This document shows, piece after piece, positions 7,583 through 8,068 of a DNA stretch of 8,068 bases. How positions within the stretch are numbered: the stretch's first letter is position 1; every line of letters starts with the position of its first letter. Origin of the DNA: Pseudomonadota bacterium (GTDB lineage: Bacteria > Pseudomonadota > Gammaproteobacteria > Enterobacterales > Enterobacteriaceae); the NCBI GenBank assembly GCA_023425455.1, contig JAFACP010000054.1, positions 1 to 8,068 on the forward strand, in the 5' to 3' direction. A model generated the notes under the pieces. That model saw only the letters and a program-made list of their open reading frames with translations. It was not told the origin of the DNA and made no database searches. The position numbers were made by a program, and so were the translations under genes.

Positions 7583-7619
7583 AGCCTGCGTAATCTCCCT
7601 TACGCGGGCTTATTTTTTT
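7583..7619 (+). terminator. Rho-independent terminator of cyaR
   Basis: AGCCTGCGTAA (7583-7593) pairs with TTACGCGGGCT (7600-7610): 11 bp with one G-T wobble, loop TCTCCC, followed by TA and seven T. A strong terminator that defines the CyaR 3' end and supplies the U-tail used by Hfq. Confidence 0.93.
7592..7618 (-). other. P2-type phage core attachment site (attB) within the cyaR terminator
   Basis: Read on the minus strand, these 27 bp are AAAAAATAAGCCC, then GCGTAAGGGAGATT. They match the core of the phage P2 attachment site, as I remember it, at 26 of 27 positions; the single change is at 7604. P2 and relatives are known to integrate beside yegQ, and K-12 keeps the P2 remnant ogrK there. 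Only one copy is present in the window and no integrase or other phage gene is seen, so the site appears empty. The identification rests on the remembered core sequence. Confidence 0.7.
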
Positions 7620-7839
7620 GCTTTCATGCCATGTTCATTTCAGGCCACCTGTACGCACTGACCATCTCGATTGAAAGCACCCCGCCAGAACCGAAAGCAA
7701 ATGTCAGCACTGGCGGCGTTGACTATAACCGGCGTAGTGGCGTGATTGCTGGCCCTCTGGCCGGCGTGCATGCCTCAATTTTCGGATTGCCAGTCCCGCG
7801 CAATGTCCAGTCCACCCCTTTCGCCCTTTCATCCTGTTC
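7620..7839. other. Intergenic DNA between cyaR and yegS, no recognised gene
   Basis: About 220 bp at the place where E. coli K-12 has ogrK and yegR. I recognise neither here: the four-cysteine zinc-finger pattern of Ogr is not found in the frames I read on either strand. A plus-strand frame stays open from ATG 7631 to 7936 (101 codons), but it has no ribosome site, overlaps the start of yegS and contains a run of Phe from a T-tract, so I do not call it a gene. Visible structure: inverted repeats TGCTTTCA (7619-7626)/TGAAAGCA (7672-7679) and CCGCCAG (7682-7688)/CTGGCGG (7710-7716), and a hairpin GCTGGCC (7748-7754)/GGCCGGC (7759-7765) with one wobble pair. Origin and function unknown. Confidence 0.6.
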
Positions 7840-7868
7840 TTACCCGTTTTTTTTCTCCCTGCTATACA
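7840..7868 (+). promoter_or_regulatory. Probable extended -10 promoter of yegS
   Basis: TGCTATACA (7860-7868) is a TGn extended -10 followed by TATACA (4/6). The -35 position 17 bp upstream (TTACCC, 7840-7845) is poor at 3/6, as is usual for extended -10 promoters. Transcription would start near 7875, about 27 nt before the yegS ATG. An 8-T run (7847-7854) fills the spacer. Confidence 0.5.
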
Positions 7869-7901
7869 CTCTTAACAGAGCGACAAAAGGGAGCGGTGCG
7901 G

Positions 7902-8068
7902 ATGGCAATCTATCCAGACAGTTTATTAATTCTTAACGGCAAGAGCGCCGGCAATGACCTGTTACGGCAGGCAATTAGCGACCTGCGCGAACGCGGGGCG
8001 CGTCTTCATGTGCGGGTCACCTGGGAAAAAGGCGACGCCGCGCGCTATATCGCCGAAGGGTGTAGCCT
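7902..8068 (+). CDS. yegS: Lipid kinase YegS, N-terminal part (truncated by the window edge)
   Basis: The first 55 codons plus 2 bases of a soluble lipid kinase of the diacylglycerol/sphingosine kinase family, about 299 aa in E. coli, where it phosphorylates phosphatidylglycerol in vitro; its physiological role is unclear. The translation begins [19 protein letters not shown]. It contains the family's nucleotide-binding Asn-Gly-Lys motif at residues 12-14 and the segment [14 protein letters not shown], which matches E. coli YegS. The GGGDG catalytic loop would lie just beyond the window. The ATG at 7902 is chosen for its AAGGGAG (7887-7893) 8 nt upstream and the agreement with the E. coli N-terminus. 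The N-terminal half of the fragment is more diverged from E. coli than the other proteins in the window. Confidence 0.92.
   Translation, partial: MAIYPDSLLILNGKSAGNDLLRQAISDLRERGARLHVRVTWEKGDAARYIAEGCS

Larger units (their letters stand above)
7533..7619 (+). ncRNA. cyaR: Hfq-dependent small RNA CyaR (RyeE)
   Basis: Trans-acting small RNA of 87 nt, induced by cAMP-CRP, that base-pairs through Hfq with mRNAs such as ompX (repression), luxS, nadE and yqaE in E. coli and Salmonella. It starts GCTGAAAAACATAACCC, as E. coli CyaR does as I remember it. A small hairpin AGGA (7568-7571)/TCCT (7578-7581) presents the seed CCACCTCCTT (7573-7582), complementary to Shine-Dalgarno sequences. It ends in the intrinsic terminator at 7583-7619. 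Compared with the E. coli sequence from memory, it has one A fewer near 7553. One terminator pair is changed on both sides (T-A to C-G), a covariation that supports the fold. Its position just downstream of yegQ/trhP is the conserved one. Confidence 0.95.

Noticed and set aside
7620..7839. ogrK or another P2 late-control remnant after cyaR, as in K-12
   Set aside because: I read the frames of this segment and found no Ogr-type zinc-finger cysteine pattern or tail-protein D sequence.
7631..7936. 101-codon plus-strand frame between cyaR and yegS as a gene
   Set aside because: There is no ribosome-binding site, it overlaps the first 35 bases of yegS, it includes a T-tract read as Phe codons, and it has no recognisable family. 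The underlying DNA is reported as unexplained instead.
1..8068. Insertion sequences, CRISPR arrays, tRNA or rRNA genes
   Set aside because: No transposase, spaced direct repeats or tRNA-like cloverleaf was seen. The only rRNA-like stretch is the 10-nt 16S-tail identity within cyaR.

Overview
The window is a chromosomal segment from a member of the Enterobacteriaceae. Every intact protein has the length and near-identical motifs of its Escherichia coli K-12 counterpart, and the order mdtC-mdtD-baeS-baeR-yegP-yegQ(trhP)-cyaR-yegS follows K-12. Base composition is fairly GC-rich, and the ogrK and yegR genes that K-12 carries between cyaR and yegS are missing. This points to a relative such as the Enterobacter/Klebsiella/Leclercia/Citrobacter group rather than E. 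coli itself; the genus is an inference.

Positions 1-5460 are the distal part of the mdtABCD-baeSR envelope-stress operon: the C-terminal ~640 residues of the RND pump subunit MdtC, the complete MFS transporter MdtD, the sensor kinase BaeS and the response regulator BaeR. All three junctions overlap (TAATG, ATGA, ATGA), so the genes are translationally coupled, and a hairpin terminator follows baeR at about 5477. BaeS phosphorylates BaeR, which activates the operon that encodes both pump and sensor. The operon promoter and its BaeR box lie upstream of the window.

Positions 5461-7447 hold two single-gene units. yegP encodes a small protein made of two DUF1508 repeats. yegQ/trhP encodes a U32-family protein needed for wobble-uridine hydroxylation in tRNA; it has a recognisable promoter and a strongly folded leader.

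Positions 7448-7901 have no convincing protein gene but are the most interesting part. They contain the small RNA gene cyaR (87 nt) with its promoter and a candidate CRP site, all embedded in a 65-bp interrupted inverted repeat. The seed region of CyaR is identical over 10 nt to the 3' end of 16S rRNA. The CyaR terminator matches the 27-bp core attachment site of phage P2 at 26 positions. Then come about 220 bp of unexplained DNA and a plausible promoter for yegS, a lipid kinase whose first 55 codons close the window. I do not see a wholly undescribed system here; the novel-looking signals are in this cyaR-yegS interval.
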